NCBI GenBank assembly: GCA_910584635.1
Contig: CAJUBA010000005.1
Location: 1-64,000 of the forward strand
DNA length: 64,000 nucleotides
Reading direction: 5' to 3'
Source of the DNA: an uncultured Christensenella sp.
GTDB lineage: Bacteria; Bacillota; Clostridia; Christensenellales; UBA3700
A model generated the notes under the pieces. It saw nothing but the letters and a program-made list of their open reading frames with translations, was not told where the DNA came from and did not search any database. The stretch's first letter is position 1, and every line of letters begins with the position of its first letter. The translations under genes were made by a program, and so were the position numbers. Of the stretch, positions 34,786-43,685 are shown piece after piece.

Positions 34786-36294
34786 ATGAATACGATATTG
34801 GAGATCATCGGTAATAAGTACTGGATTTTCTTTGAGATAGCGATTGTGCTGTTGACGACGAAGATGTTCGGTTTGATTTTGAAAAAACTCGGACTTCCGC
34901 AAGTCTTGGGGGCGCTGCTTGCCGGCGTGGTAATCGGTCTGTTTAATTTGCTTTTGTCAAAAATCGATCCCGGTTTATTTATAGTAGATCCTAAGAATTC
35001 GATAATAGAAATACTCGCTTTGATAGGCGTTAACCTTATAATGTTTTCCGCGGGTATGGAAACGAATATAAGCGAAATCAAAAAGAACGGCGTCGCTTCT
35101 ATAGTAATAACGGCTTTAGGAGTTGTAGTGCCATTGATAGTTGGCTTTGCGATTTCTTGGATATTGCCTGACAGACTTTTCAATCAAGACAATTCAATAA
35201 TAAAACAGAGATTTTTCTTCGGAATAATTTTGACTGCTACTTCGGTCGGAATTACGGTTGCGGTTTTGAAGGAACTCAACGTGCTGCATGGCAAAGTAGG
35301 CGCGTCGATAGTTACCGCCGCTATATTGGACGATATTATAGGTATAGTCATACTTGCGGTATTTACCGCCAACACGGAAAATTTCAGTATAGGTAAGGCG
35401 TTTTTACAGTTATTCAGCGATACGCCGAATTCTTTCTTGGTAACTATGCTCAACGTATTGCTGTTCTTTGCGTCTGCGATAGGCATGGGCGCTTTAATAC
35501 ATTTGATTTTCAAAAAGATGAGCGAACACTTTCCGCATACGAGAAGACTTTCGATATTTTCTTTGGCGGTATGTTTTCTGTACGCGGCGTTTGCGGAAGC
35601 GTTTTTCGGAGTAGCCGCTATCACGGGTTCGTTTATGGCGGGTATGATGATAGCGAATATGAAAGAAAGCCATTACGTAGAACGTAGAATAGATATGAGC
35701 GCATATATGCTTTTCTCGCCTATGTTTTTCGCTAATATCGGAATATCTTTGGATTACAACCAAATAGGCAAGATGTTCGGGAGCAGCAACGTTGTATTTA
35801 TCTTGCTTTTCTGCGTAGCGTTCGTAATTTTCGGTATGGCGTCTAAGTTTGCCGGTTGCGGCGTAGGCGCAAAAATATGCAGATACGACTGGCAGGAAAG
35901 TTGTAAAGTCGGCATAGGCATGATGGTAAGAGGAGAGGTGTGTCTTATCGTAGCAAATACGGGTAAAGCGCAGGGATTGATATCCGAAGAATACTATCCG
36001 GCAATTATTTTGCTGATAATTGTCTCCTCAATAGTAACTCCGCTTTTGCTTAAAGTAATGTACAAAAAATTCCCGCATACTGAGATTCCCGAAATAGCGC
36101 AGGGAATGGAAAAATTCGAACAGCGTCATACTATAAGCGACGGGGAAATGTCTTCGACCGCCGTCGAACAAGCGCATGGCAACGAACCGACAATTCAATT
36201 TTCTGATAATGAAACCGGCGACTCGTCCGCTCAATCTCAAACGTTAGATTCGCAAACGGACAACGCAAAATCAAAAAATGAAGTTGATAAATAA
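34786..36294 (+). CDS. Cation/proton antiporter, CPA2 (Kef/NapA-type) family
   Basis: The 502-residue protein has about 12-13 membrane segments and exchanges monovalent cations for protons. The LGLPQVLGALLAGVVIG and GVNLIMFSAGMETN blocks, the ion-site acidic pair in SIVTAAILDDIIGIVILA and the GSFMAGMMIANM and MMVRGEVCLIVANTG segments are typical. The C-terminal 70 residues are hydrophilic, rich in Ser, Asp and Gln, with no RCK/TrkA domain. The cation (Na+ or K+) cannot be told. It has its own promoter and terminator. Confidence 0.9.
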   Translation: MNTILEIIGNKYWIFFEIAIVLLTTKMFGLILKKLGLPQVLGALLAGVVIGLFNLLLSKIDPGLFIVDPKNSIIEILALIGVNLIMFSAGMETNISEIKKNGVASIVITALGVVVPLIVGFAISWILPDRLFNQDNSIIKQRFFFGIILTATSVGITVAVLKELNVLHGKVGASIVTAAILDDIIGIVILAVFTANTENFSIGKAFLQLFSDTPNSFLVTMLNVLLFFASAIGMGALIHLIFKKMSEHFPHTRRLSIFSLAVCFLYAAFAEAFFGVAAITGSFMAGMMIANMKESHYVERRIDMSAYMLFSPMFFANIGISLDYNQIGKMFGSSNVVFILLFCVAFVIFGMASKFAGCGVGAKICRYDWQESCKVGIGMMVRGEVCLIVANTGKAQGLISEEYYPAIILLIIVSSIVTPLLLKVMYKKFPHTEIPEIAQGMEKFEQRHTISDGEMSSTAVEQAHGNEPTIQFSDNETGDSSAQSQTLDSQTDNAKSKNEVDK

Positions 36295-36309
36295 TTGAAA
36301 TTAAACGCG

Positions 36310-36340
36310 CCGTCGGTTTTAAACCGACGGTATATTTTTA
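36310..36340 (+). terminator. Terminator of the antiporter gene
   Basis: A 10-bp perfect palindrome, CCGTCGGTTT with AAACCGACGG, is followed by TATATTTTTA. Confidence 0.85.
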
Positions 36341-36425
36341 CAATTAAATTTTTATAATTTCGCTATCGTCAATATTTTTGGTAAAAGTTGAGAATGGCGT
36401 TAATCTTTATTTTACGTTATTGCTA

Positions 36426-36455
36426 TTGTAAAATGATATGAAAATATGATACAAT
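36426..36455 (+). promoter_or_regulatory. Candidate promoter of the transglutaminase-like gene
   Basis: TTGTAA (36426-36431), 18 bases, TACAAT (36450-36455) would place the transcript start at about the ATG itself, giving a leaderless message. No ribosome site is visible. Confidence 0.45.
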
Positions 36456-36459
36456 AGAG

Positions 36460-39054
36460 ATGATGAAGAAGAAATTTCGCGCGCTTTTTATTATATTTAT
36501 AGTTCTTTTAACGACGGTATTTGCCGCCTCGGCTTGCGATGACAAGGACGCGGATTATAATCTTACTTTGACTTACGACGAAAGCAGCGGCGCGGTTAGT
36601 TGGTACTGTAAAGACGCCGACAAGTATCATCTGGAAATATTCGAAGCAGGAAGCGACGAGCCTGTTTTTTCGCAGGAATTCAGCAATGCGTCCGATAATT
36701 CTCTCAGTTACGGAAAAGCGGGCGATTATATATTCGTTGTAAAGGCGTATAAACAAGATAAACTCATAGCGACGAAAGATCTAGAAGTTACCGTAAAATC
36801 AAAAGACAATCAAGAAAAGCCGCCTGTGGATTGGACGGAAATCATAGATCCCGACGACGGTCCGGTAGAAATTCTTAAAAAGAATTATTATTACTCAAAA
36901 ACGGGAGATCGCGATTTGACGATAAGATTGGTCGAAGACAGCGACGTAAAATCGGTATCCGCTTTCAGACTTCTAAATAGCAGCATGTGGGAATATGAAA
37001 AGGAGAATAAGGAACTTATAATAAAATATTCCTATCTTTGTCAGTTCAGCGCAGGCGCGAAACTCGCATTTAACATTGAGTATGAAAATTCTCGGCAAAG
37101 CGATATAAATATTTGTATTACCGAAACAATTCCCCCCGATATTATAGGCGGGGAGGCCGGACTGATAGAATTAAATACGTCCGAATTGGCTTTGAATTAT
37201 AAAATATCGTTGGGTTATTCGGGTAAAGTTCTCGAAGAAGGTTCCAACAGACTTGTCAGGAAGATTTGTTTGGACGGCAAAAAACTTTCGTCGGCAGATT
37301 ATCTTACCGATTTGAGCAAAGCGACGGTTGCTTTTTATTATACTCGCGTTTTGAGCGGATTGACGGAAGGACTTCATTATTTGGAGATATACACGATCTA
37401 CGGAAAGTCGGAGGTTTGGCTCAAAGTTATAAACGGCAGAGCAAAGTATCCGTACAACGTCAAAATCGATTACGATACGTCATATCCCAATATTTATTTG
37501 ACGTGGGATATTTGCAATCAGGACGCTGATTATTATATTGTAGAGATAGGGAAACGCGAATATAACAGCAAATCAGATCCCCAATTTTTTGATAATAATA
37601 CTTTTGACGCGACCGATAAGATAAGTTACGGGGAAGCAGTTGCCGTAAAAGCGGTTTTTGACGGCAAGGCGCAGTACGGCGAATCGAGTAAGACTTCGTT
37701 GGATATAGATATTACTTCGCGAGTAGTAAAGTCATATTTATCTTATGAAAAAAGTTTTGAGTTTTTAGGTACGCTTAACAATTACTATATAAACAATTTC
37801 GACGAATTTTTCGATATGATTTATTACTCGTTGCTTTTCTATGACGAATTGGAAAATTCCGCGAAAACAGGTTATGAAAAAGTAATATCATTTTATACCA
37901 ATCCTAAGGGAATAGCCAACGTGGATAACAGTTTCGTTCAAGTGGTAAGCAGATTGAACGAAGCGGTTAAATGCGATCGATTGCTTGAAAAATCCGACAA
38001 CGGTTCGTATAAATTGCATTTGAAAGTTCAATCGTCTTTCGTTCCCGACGCAACGCCCGATACGCTTGGCCCTCCGGTTGTGGAAAATAAATTTCAAGAT
38101 ACTCATTTAAGCGAAATCGGAAGAGAGCAAGGATACGATGATTTTGCAATTAACAAATCCGAAAAAAGGGCGAGCGTAAGACTTAGCGAAGAATTGTATC
38201 TTGCGGTTGAACGTGGAGTATGTCCCGTTCCTATAGCGGGAAGCAACGCTTATATTATATATGAAAAGGCAAAGCAAGTCCTGCGGGAAATAATTGACGA
38301 CGGTATGGACGATTATCAGAAAGTTCACGCCATGTACGATTGGCTGGGCAGAAACGTCGCCTACGATTGGGAAATCAAAGATAAAATGAACGGAATCAAA
38401 CCCAACGACGACGCATACAATAAATTTTATAAATACCGTCAATTCTATTTAGAAGGCGTGTTTATCGACGGAGTGGCAGTTTGTAACGGAATAGCAAAAG
38501 CCATGAGCCTTATGTGCGGAATAGAGGGAATTGCTTGCTATAAAATAAAAGGTTCGTCCAAAGGCGCCGCTCACGCTTGGAATAAAGTTCGCGTGGACGG
38601 AAATTGGTACGTTGTGGACGCTACTTGGGCAAGCAGAACGTATACCAACGATTATACGCAATCAAAAAAGGAAGTGCTTGCTCATCACACAATTTTTATG
38701 AGCGAACTGACAAGCGGCAACAACTCCACGGGTGCGCATTACGAAAGTTATAAAGGCGCTTATTCCGACTATTACGCGGGCGAAGAATACAATGTGTTCG
38801 CGAATACGTTTTTTGTTTACAACTCCAATCTTTACGATTACGTCATTGACAGCGTTGACGAACTTCGTGTGCTTATAGATTATTACAAGGTAAAATGCGA
38901 AAGCAATCAGTTTATCACAATAGACATAAGTTGCAGATTGGAAACGCTGGTAAAATACATCAGTGAAATCAATGTGAGCGGTTATTTGATACAGGCGTCG
39001 GATTATAAAGGCGCGATGAACGGGGTGTCTTCCGTCATAATAACCAAAAGGTAG
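36460..39054 (+). CDS. Lipoprotein with transglutaminase-like (papain-fold) domain
   Basis: The 864-residue protein has a lipoprotein signal (lipobox ASAC, Cys about 27) followed by beta-sandwich-like regions (about 30-430, several fibronectin-like segments). The C-terminal part carries a transglutaminase-like core: DYQKVHAMYDWLGRNVAYDWE, then VAVCNGIAKAMSLMCGIEG (Cys about 675), GAAHAWNKVRVDGNWYVVDATWA (His about 705, Asp about 720). Such domains in secreted proteins act as peptidases or cross-linkers of cell-surface proteins. The two adjacent ATG codons at 36460 and 36463 have no clear ribosome site. It is followed 6 bases later by an AlkD-like gene. The target is unknown. Confidence 0.83.
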   Translation: MMKKKFRALFIIFIVLLTTVFAASACDDKDADYNLTLTYDESSGAVSWYCKDADKYHLEIFEAGSDEPVFSQEFSNASDNSLSYGKAGDYIFVVKAYKQDKLIATKDLEVTVKSKDNQEKPPVDWTEIIDPDDGPVEILKKNYYYSKTGDRDLTIRLVEDSDVKSVSAFRLLNSSMWEYEKENKELIIKYSYLCQFSAGAKLAFNIEYENSRQSDINICITETIPPDIIGGEAGLIELNTSELALNYKISLGYSGKVLEEGSNRLVRKICLDGKKLSSADYLTDLSKATVAFYYTRVLSGLTEGLHYLEIYTIYGKSEVWLKVINGRAKYPYNVKIDYDTSYPNIYLTWDICNQDADYYIVEIGKREYNSKSDPQFFDNNTFDATDKISYGEAVAVKAVFDGKAQYGESSKTSLDIDITSRVVKSYLSYEKSFEFLGTLNNYYINNFDEFFDMIYYSLLFYDELENSAKTGYEKVISFYTNPKGIANVDNSFVQVVSRLNEAVKCDRLLEKSDNGSYKLHLKVQSSFVPDATPDTLGPPVVENKFQDTHLSEIGREQGYDDFAINKSEKRASVRLSEELYLAVERGVCPVPIAGSNAYIIYEKAKQVLREIIDDGMDDYQKVHAMYDWLGRNVAYDWEIKDKMNGIKPNDDAYNKFYKYRQFYLEGVFIDGVAVCNGIAKAMSLMCGIEGIACYKIKGSSKGAAHAWNKVRVDGNWYVVDATWASRTYTNDYTQSKKEVLAHHTIFMSELTSGNNSTGAHYESYKGAYSDYYAGEEYNVFANTFFVYNSNLYDYVIDSVDELRVLIDYYKVKCESNQFITIDISCRLETLVKYISEINVSGYLIQASDYKGAMNGVSSVIITKR

Positions 39055-39060
39055 GTAAAC

Positions 39061-39741
39061 TTGTTTACAAACGATGAATTCAAACTTTTCATAAAAGAAA
39101 ATGCGGACGAAAATTATAAGAATTTTCATTCGCGTCTTACCAAAAGTAAATATCCGTTAAACGGCGTTAGAATACCCGTATTGCGCGCTTACGGGAAAAT
39201 TATTGTGAAATCGCAGGACGTAACTGAATTTTTGAAAAGCAAAAGCGACTGTTACGAAGCGGTAATGTTCAAAGGAATCATACTGTCAGATATGTTGAAA
39301 AAAGGCGAAGAAAATTTCGATATTCTTGAAGAGTTTTTTCTAGAAATGGACGATTGGGCGGTTTGCGATATATCTTGCGGAGGATTGCATAGAAAGGACG
39401 GCTTTTATCTGGAAAAATGTTTGACGTATGCAAAATCGCCGCACGTTTGGACGGCTCGCTTTGGAATAGTCGCGTTTATGAGCAACTTTTATGACAAAAC
39501 TAAAGAATTGCTGGAGATGGCGTATAATATCGTAGCCAAGGACTATTATATAGATATGGCGTTGGCATGGCTGATACAGGTTCTTTGCATAAAGAACAGG
39601 GAAGTAGCGACAGAGTTGCTCGCGAGCGAGAAAATAAGCGATACCGTCAAAAAAATGGCGGTGAGAAAAATCAAAGATTCGTTCAGAATAAGCCGACAGG
39701 ATAAAATTTACTTTGCCGATTTGGCGTCGAATAATTTTTAG
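39061..39741 (+). CDS. DNA alkylation repair protein, AlkD-like
   Basis: A 226-residue all-helical HEAT-like repeat protein. YPLNGVRIPVLRAYGKII, YEAVMFKGIIL, MDDWAVCDISCGGLHRK and ARFGIVAFMSNFY, followed by YYIDMALAWLIQVLCIKN, match AlkD-type glycosylases that remove alkylated bases. The start is TTG at 39061, 6 bases after the upstream stop; GGTAGG precedes it. The genes may be co-transcribed only by chance. Some members of the family have lost activity. Confidence 0.82.
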   Translation: MFTNDEFKLFIKENADENYKNFHSRLTKSKYPLNGVRIPVLRAYGKIIVKSQDVTEFLKSKSDCYEAVMFKGIILSDMLKKGEENFDILEEFFLEMDDWAVCDISCGGLHRKDGFYLEKCLTYAKSPHVWTARFGIVAFMSNFYDKTKELLEMAYNIVAKDYYIDMALAWLIQVLCIKNREVATELLASEKISDTVKKMAVRKIKDSFRISRQDKIYFADLASNNF

Positions 39742-39786
39742 CGCAGAGCGAGGTTTATAAAAATTTTAGCAAATAACGAAAATTTG

Positions 39787-39815
39787 TTGACATAGTTCTT
39801 TTACTGTGGTAAAAT
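39787..39815 (+). promoter_or_regulatory. Promoter of the tRNA array
   Basis: Consensus TTGACA (39787-39792), 17-base spacer, TAAAAT (39810-39815), 37 bases before the first tRNA. Confidence 0.85.
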
Positions 39816-39852
39816 TTGTAAGCACTTAGATGAATAAATGTCTTTGTTTTGT

Positions 39853-39926
39853 GCGGGTGTAGTTCAACGGTAGAATCCCAGCCTTCCAAGCTGGTCGCGT
39901 GGGTTCGATTCCCATCACCCGCTCCA
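39853..39926 (+). tRNA. tRNA-Gly (anticodon TCC)
   Basis: Acceptor GCGGGTG pairs with CACCCGC; the anticodon stem CCAGC/GCTGG holds loop CTTCCAA. The T-arm is GGGTTCGATTCCC, and CCA is encoded. First of nine tRNA genes. Confidence 0.95.
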
Positions 39927-39931
39927 CTTGT

Positions 39932-40008
<77 letters not shown>

Positions 40009-40013
40009 CAGGT

Positions 40014-40091
40014 GGTGGGTATAGCTCAGTAGGCTAGAGCGCAAGATTGTGGCTCTTGAGGCCAAGGGTTCGACTCCCTTTACTCACCCCA
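40014..40091 (+). tRNA. tRNA-His (anticodon GTG)
   Basis: Acceptor GTGGGTA pairs with TACTCAC; anticodon loop TTGTGGC; discriminator C and the extra 5' G (40014) are the hallmark of tRNA-His; CCA encoded. Confidence 0.95.
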
Positions 40092-40098
40092 GTAATTT

Positions 40099-40173
40099 AG
40101 GGGTATCGCCAAGCGGTAAGGCACCAGACTTTGACTCTGGTATTCGTAGGTTCAAATCCTGCTACCCCTGCCA
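40099..40173 (+). tRNA. tRNA-Gln (anticodon TTG)
   Basis: Acceptor AGGGGTA pairs with TACCCCT; anticodon stem CCAGA/TCTGG around CTTTGAC; CCA encoded. Confidence 0.95.
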
Positions 40174-40188
40174 CTTGCTACTTAAAGT

Positions 40189-40264
40189 TGGGGTGTCGCC
40201 AAATGGTTAAGGCACTGGACTCTGACTCCAGCACTTGAGGGTTCAAATCCTTCCACCCCAGCCA
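40189..40264 (+). tRNA. tRNA-Gln (anticodon CTG)
   Basis: Acceptor TGGGGTG pairs with CACCCCA; anticodon loop CTCTGAC; CCA encoded. A diverged neighbour of the TTG gene; the next tRNA is 93 bases away, and that spacer shows no further tRNA. Confidence 0.95.
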
Positions 40265-40357
40265 AATTTAAGGCGGGCAAGGAGTCAAAATTTAATATAA
40301 ATATATCAAATCAGTTGCAATTTAAGCGACAATGATATATCATAACAAAGGTTATTC

Positions 40358-40433
40358 GACCCATTAGCTCAGTTGGCAGAGCACATGACTTTTAATCATG
40401 GTGTCCCGGGTTCAAATCCCGGATGGGTCACCA
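40358..40433 (+). tRNA. tRNA-Lys (anticodon TTT)
   Basis: Acceptor GACCCAT pairs with ATGGGTC; anticodon loop CTTTTAA in stem CATGA/TCATG; CCA encoded. Confidence 0.95.
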
Positions 40434-40455
40434 ACATAAATAATAATAACAATTT

Positions 40456-40539
40456 GCGGATGTGGCGGAATTGGCAGACGCGCTAGACTTAGGATCTAGT
40501 GTCAACGACATGGGAGTTCGAGTCTCTTCATCCGCACCA
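40456..40539 (+). tRNA. tRNA-Leu (anticodon TAG)
   Basis: A long-variable-arm tRNA; acceptor GCGGATG pairs with CATCCGC; anticodon loop CTTAGGA; CCA encoded. Confidence 0.95.
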
Positions 40540-40550
40540 AAAGCGTTTAT

Positions 40551-40625
<75 letters not shown>

Positions 40626-40640
40626 AAATTGTTAATATAT

Positions 40641-40716
40641 GCGCCTTTAGCTCAGTTGGTAGAGCAAATGACTCTTAATCATTGGGTCCAGAGTTCGAGT
40701 CTCTGAAGGCGCACCA
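40641..40716 (+). tRNA. tRNA-Lys (anticodon CTT)
   Basis: Acceptor GCGCCTT pairs with AAGGCGC; anticodon loop CTCTTAA; CCA encoded. Last of the array, directly followed by a terminator hairpin. Confidence 0.95.
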
Positions 40717-40742
40717 AAAGCGGTATTCTATACCGCTTTTAA
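40716..40742 (+). terminator. Terminator of the tRNA array
   Basis: AAAAGCGGTA pairs with TACCGCTTTT around a 5-base loop, directly after the last CCA. Confidence 0.8.
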
Positions 40743-40768
40743 TATTTAGAATACAAAGGAGAAAGAAA

Positions 40769-41221
40769 GTGAAAAAATTTTTAACAGGCGTTATTGTTGT
40801 TGCGCTGTTGCTTTCGCTAGTTTGCTTTGCGGCTTGTTCTAAGGAAACAAGTTTTGAAAAAGTAGTAAAATGCGCGCAAGATATGCAAGACTTTATCGTT
40901 GAGTTGGACGATTTCGAAAGTTTTGAAATCGACGATGAGTGCGGTTACAAACTTGGGTATGACGATTATCCGTTGACAGTCTTTATTTTCATTCCATTTA
41001 AGGCAACTTTTACGGACGGAGATGTTTGGGAAGACGTTGCGTATTATGCAGGCGGTAATTTTGTAGGTTATTATTCCGATTTTGACGACGGCAGTTATGA
41101 GGAATTAGATATTGATACGAAACTATTGTATTTAAGCGTCGGATTAATCTTTTTAGAAGGCGAGGCTACTGAATTGTTTTCGCCGGAAGAAGTAACTAAA
41201 GCGCTGAACCCTATTGAATAG
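40769..41221 (+). CDS. Small lipoprotein of unknown function
   Basis: The 150-residue protein starts at GTG 40769, 9 bases after AAAGGAG; the frame is open back into tRNA-Lys, which is not coding. The signal VKKFLTGVIVVALLLSLVCFAAC ends in lipobox FAAC. The mature part is acidic (VELDDFESFEIDDECGYKLGYDDYPL). No known domain is recognised. It sits directly behind the tRNA terminator; no promoter is obvious, so read-through is possible. Confidence 0.78.
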   Translation: MKKFLTGVIVVALLLSLVCFAACSKETSFEKVVKCAQDMQDFIVELDDFESFEIDDECGYKLGYDDYPLTVFIFIPFKATFTDGDVWEDVAYYAGGNFVGYYSDFDDGSYEELDIDTKLLYLSVGLIFLEGEATELFSPEEVTKALNPIE

Positions 41222-41252
41222 CAAACGGAATATCATACGTTAAATTTGAATA

Positions 41253-41288
41253 ATAAAGGAGAGTAAGTTTTTTACGCTCCTTTATATT
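41253..41288. terminator. Bidirectional terminator between convergent genes
   Basis: ATAAAGGAG (41253-41261) pairs with CTCCTTTAT (41277-41285) around a loop that can extend the stem; it lies between the convergent lipoprotein and TfoX-C genes. Confidence 0.75.
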
Positions 41289-41313
41289 TTCATATTTGTC
41301 GTATTAATAAAAA

Positions 41314-41568
41314 TCATTTAAGCCAGTCGGCAAATTCTTTAAGTTCTTTTTTCTTTTCTTCAGAAAGGGCGTTGTACGGTAAATTAAGTATCGCTCCTTC
41401 AAGGACGTACAAATGTACAAGACAGACATTAGGATATCTTTCCTTTATGCGTAAATACGCTTCTTTGGAACCGACTTGTATAAGACTTTCGGCAGAATGT
41501 ATATCTACGCTATTAAGTTTTCGAGTCATCTCTTTGCCGATATTAAGCATCGTATTTAATTCGATCAT
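41314..41568 (-). CDS. TfoX C-terminal-domain protein
   Basis: This 84-residue protein corresponds to the C-terminal domain of TfoX/Sxy: LNIGKEMTRKLNSVDIHSAESLIQVGSKEAYLRIKERYP...LVHLYVLEGAILNLPYNALSEEKKKELKEF. It looks like a helix-hairpin-helix fold. GGAG precedes the ATG at 41568. Stand-alone C-terminal-domain proteins are common in Firmicutes; their role is unknown and competence need not be involved. Confidence 0.85.
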   Translation of the reverse strand: MIELNTMLNIGKEMTRKLNSVDIHSAESLIQVGSKEAYLRIKERYPNVCLVHLYVLEGAILNLPYNALSEEKKKELKEFADWLK

Positions 41569-41683
41569 AAAATTCTCCTGTTTCGTTATCTAAATTATAT
41601 CCGATTAAAGTTTCAATGTAAAGAAGGTTTCGCTAGGTTTTATTGAATAAGAAATTATATTCTAAGATAATTTGAAAACACGG

Positions 41684-41735
41684 TTGACATTTATATTTAT
41701 TGAAGATATAATAATATAGTCCGAAATCGGACTAT
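41684..41735 (+). promoter_or_regulatory. MarR-MATE promoter with palindromic operator
   Basis: Consensus TTGACA (41684-41689), 17 bases, TATAAT (41707-41712). ATAGTCCGAAATCGGACTAT at 41716-41735 is a perfect palindrome (9-bp arms, AA centre) over the transcription start, 9 bases before the MarR-type gene. It is the likely site of autorepression. Confidence 0.8.
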
Positions 41736-41744
41736 GGAGTAATT

Positions 41745-42188
41745 ATGAATTTTGACAAATTTATAAAAGAGTATAATGAAATATATAAAGCGTATGTGAG
41801 GGAGTACCATGTATTTGCGATAAAGATCGGTTTATCCGACGCCGCATTAAATATTCTGTATGAACTCAGAGTGGAAAATCGCAAAATGTCTCAAAAAGAG
41901 TTGGGCGAAGCGCTGTCGCTTAGCAAGCAAACGGTCAATTCCGCTATTAAGACTTTGGAGGTAATGGGGATAGTGGGGATAACCCAATCTCTAGACGACG
42001 GGAAGACAAAACTTATTGAATTTACCTCTTCTGGCGAGAAATTTGCCGTTGAGAAGATAGATAAAATAATAGAGGCGGAGAAGACGGCGTTTGCCTCTTT
42101 GCCAAGCGCGTCGGCGGAGAATATGCTTACTACGGTAAGGCAATATTATGACAGATTCGTAGAAGAGGCAAAGCAAATAGAGTTTTGA
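41745..42188 (+). CDS. MarR-family transcriptional regulator
   Basis: This 147-residue winged-helix repressor has LSDAALNILYELRVENRKMSQKELGEALSLSKQTVNSAIKTLEVMGIVGITQSLDDGKTKLIEFTSSG as DNA-binding domain and long flanking dimer helices. It is co-directional with a MATE exporter 15 bases later, the standard pairing in which the exporter's substrate or a toxic compound relieves repression. The operator is the palindrome just upstream. The ligand is unknown. Confidence 0.9.
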   Translation: MNFDKFIKEYNEIYKAYVREYHVFAIKIGLSDAALNILYELRVENRKMSQKELGEALSLSKQTVNSAIKTLEVMGIVGITQSLDDGKTKLIEFTSSGEKFAVEKIDKIIEAEKTAFASLPSASAENMLTTVRQYYDRFVEEAKQIEF

Positions 42189-42203
42189 AAAAAGAAGTTG
42201 TAT

Positions 42204-43538
42204 ATGCAAAAAATTCAGTTGTCCGATAAATTTAATTATAAAAAGATTATGAAGTTTACCATGCCGTCTGTAATTATGATGGTCGTTATGTCTATTTACA
42301 GCGTAGTCGACGGTTTGTTTGTATCCAATTTGATAGGGGATATGGCGCTTTCCGCTGTCAACGTCGTTATGCCTCTCGTTATGATAATCGGAGCGTTCGG
42401 ACTAATGCTGGGTTCGGGCGGCAGCGCGTTGGTTTCCAAGACGTTGGGCGAGGGCGAAGATAAGCGAGCGAACAAATATTTTTCTATGATTATAGCGGCG
42501 GTAGTTTTGTTGGGTATTTTTCTTTCGGGAATATGCCTGATATTTCTTCGTCAAATTCTATCTCGAATGGGCGGGACGGATTTGATTATAGAAGACTGCA
42601 TGTCGTACGGATATATAATGGTAGGCGGAAGCATATTGTTTATGTTGCAGTGTATGTTTCAAAGTTTTTTTCCGGTAGCGGAAAGACCGAGTCTCGGACT
42701 GATATTTTCTATCAGCGCGGGAATAGCGAATATGGCTTTGGACTATATATTTATTAAGTATGCAAAGTTGGGCATTTTCGGAGCGGGACTTGCGACCGTT
42801 ATAGGATTTGCCATAGGCGGAGCGACGCCGTTGATTTATTTTTTGTTTTCTAAGAAAAGCAGGATAAGAATTTGCGCGACGAAGTTTTATCCCAAAAAAT
42901 TTCTGTCCGCTTGTTTTAACGGAGCGTCGGAGTTTATGTCAAACGTTTCGGCTTCTTTAGTGGGTATACTGTATAACGTTCAACTCGTCAAATTGGCGGG
43001 AGAAAAGGGTATAGCGGCTTATTCGGCGATGATGTATATAGACTTTGTATTTTTAGCGGTATTCTTCGGCTTTACTATGGGAATCGCTCCCGTGATAAGT
43101 TATAATTACGGCTCTAATAATTTCAAAGAAATGAAAAGCGTATTCAAAAAAAGTACGGCTTTAATAGTTATAGGTTCGGTTATAGCGTGCGCGATGGCGG
43201 AAGCGTTGAGTTATCCGTTGACTTACGCTTTTGTCGGGTACGATAAAGAATTGTTGGAAATGTCCCTTCACGGCTTTAGGATATTTTCCGTATGCTACCT
43301 ATTTTGCGGGATAAATATTTGGTGTTCGGCATTTTTTACCGCGTTATGCAACGGCGCTTTGTCCGCTTTGGTATCTTTTATGCGGTCAATGGTTTTCAGA
43401 GGCGGAGCGGTCATGCTTCTTCCGCTGATGTTCGATTTAGATGGTATATGGTCGGCGGTTATCGTCGCAGAATCCTTTACGGCGGTAATATCTATATTGC
43501 TGTTTGTATTAAATAGAAAGAGATACCGTTACGAATAA
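42204..43538 (+). CDS. MATE-family efflux transporter
   Basis: A 444-residue exporter with about 12 membrane segments that uses Na+ or H+ gradients to expel drugs or metabolites. The N-terminal half has YSVVDGLFVSNLIGDMALSAVNVVMPLVMIIGAFGLMLGSGGSALVSKTLGEGE, the classical MATE/NorM block, and FGFTMGIAPVISYNYGSNNFKEM in the second half is its repeat counterpart. I prefer the ATG at 42204 over a TTG two codons before. It lies 15 bases after the MarR gene in the same operon. Confidence 0.93.
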   Translation: MQKIQLSDKFNYKKIMKFTMPSVIMMVVMSIYSVVDGLFVSNLIGDMALSAVNVVMPLVMIIGAFGLMLGSGGSALVSKTLGEGEDKRANKYFSMIIAAVVLLGIFLSGICLIFLRQILSRMGGTDLIIEDCMSYGYIMVGGSILFMLQCMFQSFFPVAERPSLGLIFSISAGIANMALDYIFIKYAKLGIFGAGLATVIGFAIGGATPLIYFLFSKKSRIRICATKFYPKKFLSACFNGASEFMSNVSASLVGILYNVQLVKLAGEKGIAAYSAMMYIDFVFLAVFFGFTMGIAPVISYNYGSNNFKEMKSVFKKSTALIVIGSVIACAMAEALSYPLTYAFVGYDKELLEMSLHGFRIFSVCYLFCGINIWCSAFFTALCNGALSALVSFMRSMVFRGGAVMLLPLMFDLDGIWSAVIVAESFTAVISILLFVLNRKRYRYE

Positions 43539-43653
43539 AATTATTAAGAAAATTCAATAGGGGATAAATTGAAATTGGTTTTTCTTTTTAATTATATTCA
43601 AAGTTTATATCTAAGTAAATTTGTTTAATAAGTATAGTTTGCTCTTAACAAAT

Positions 43654-43678
43654 AAGCGAGCCTTTCAAAGGCTCGCTT
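43654..43678 (-). terminator. Terminator of typA
   Basis: A perfect 12-bp palindrome, AAGCGAGCCTTT and AAAGGCTCGCTT with a one-base centre, lies 8 bases past the typA stop. A short A/T run follows on both sides. Confidence 0.75.
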
Positions 43679-43685
43679 GCTGAAA

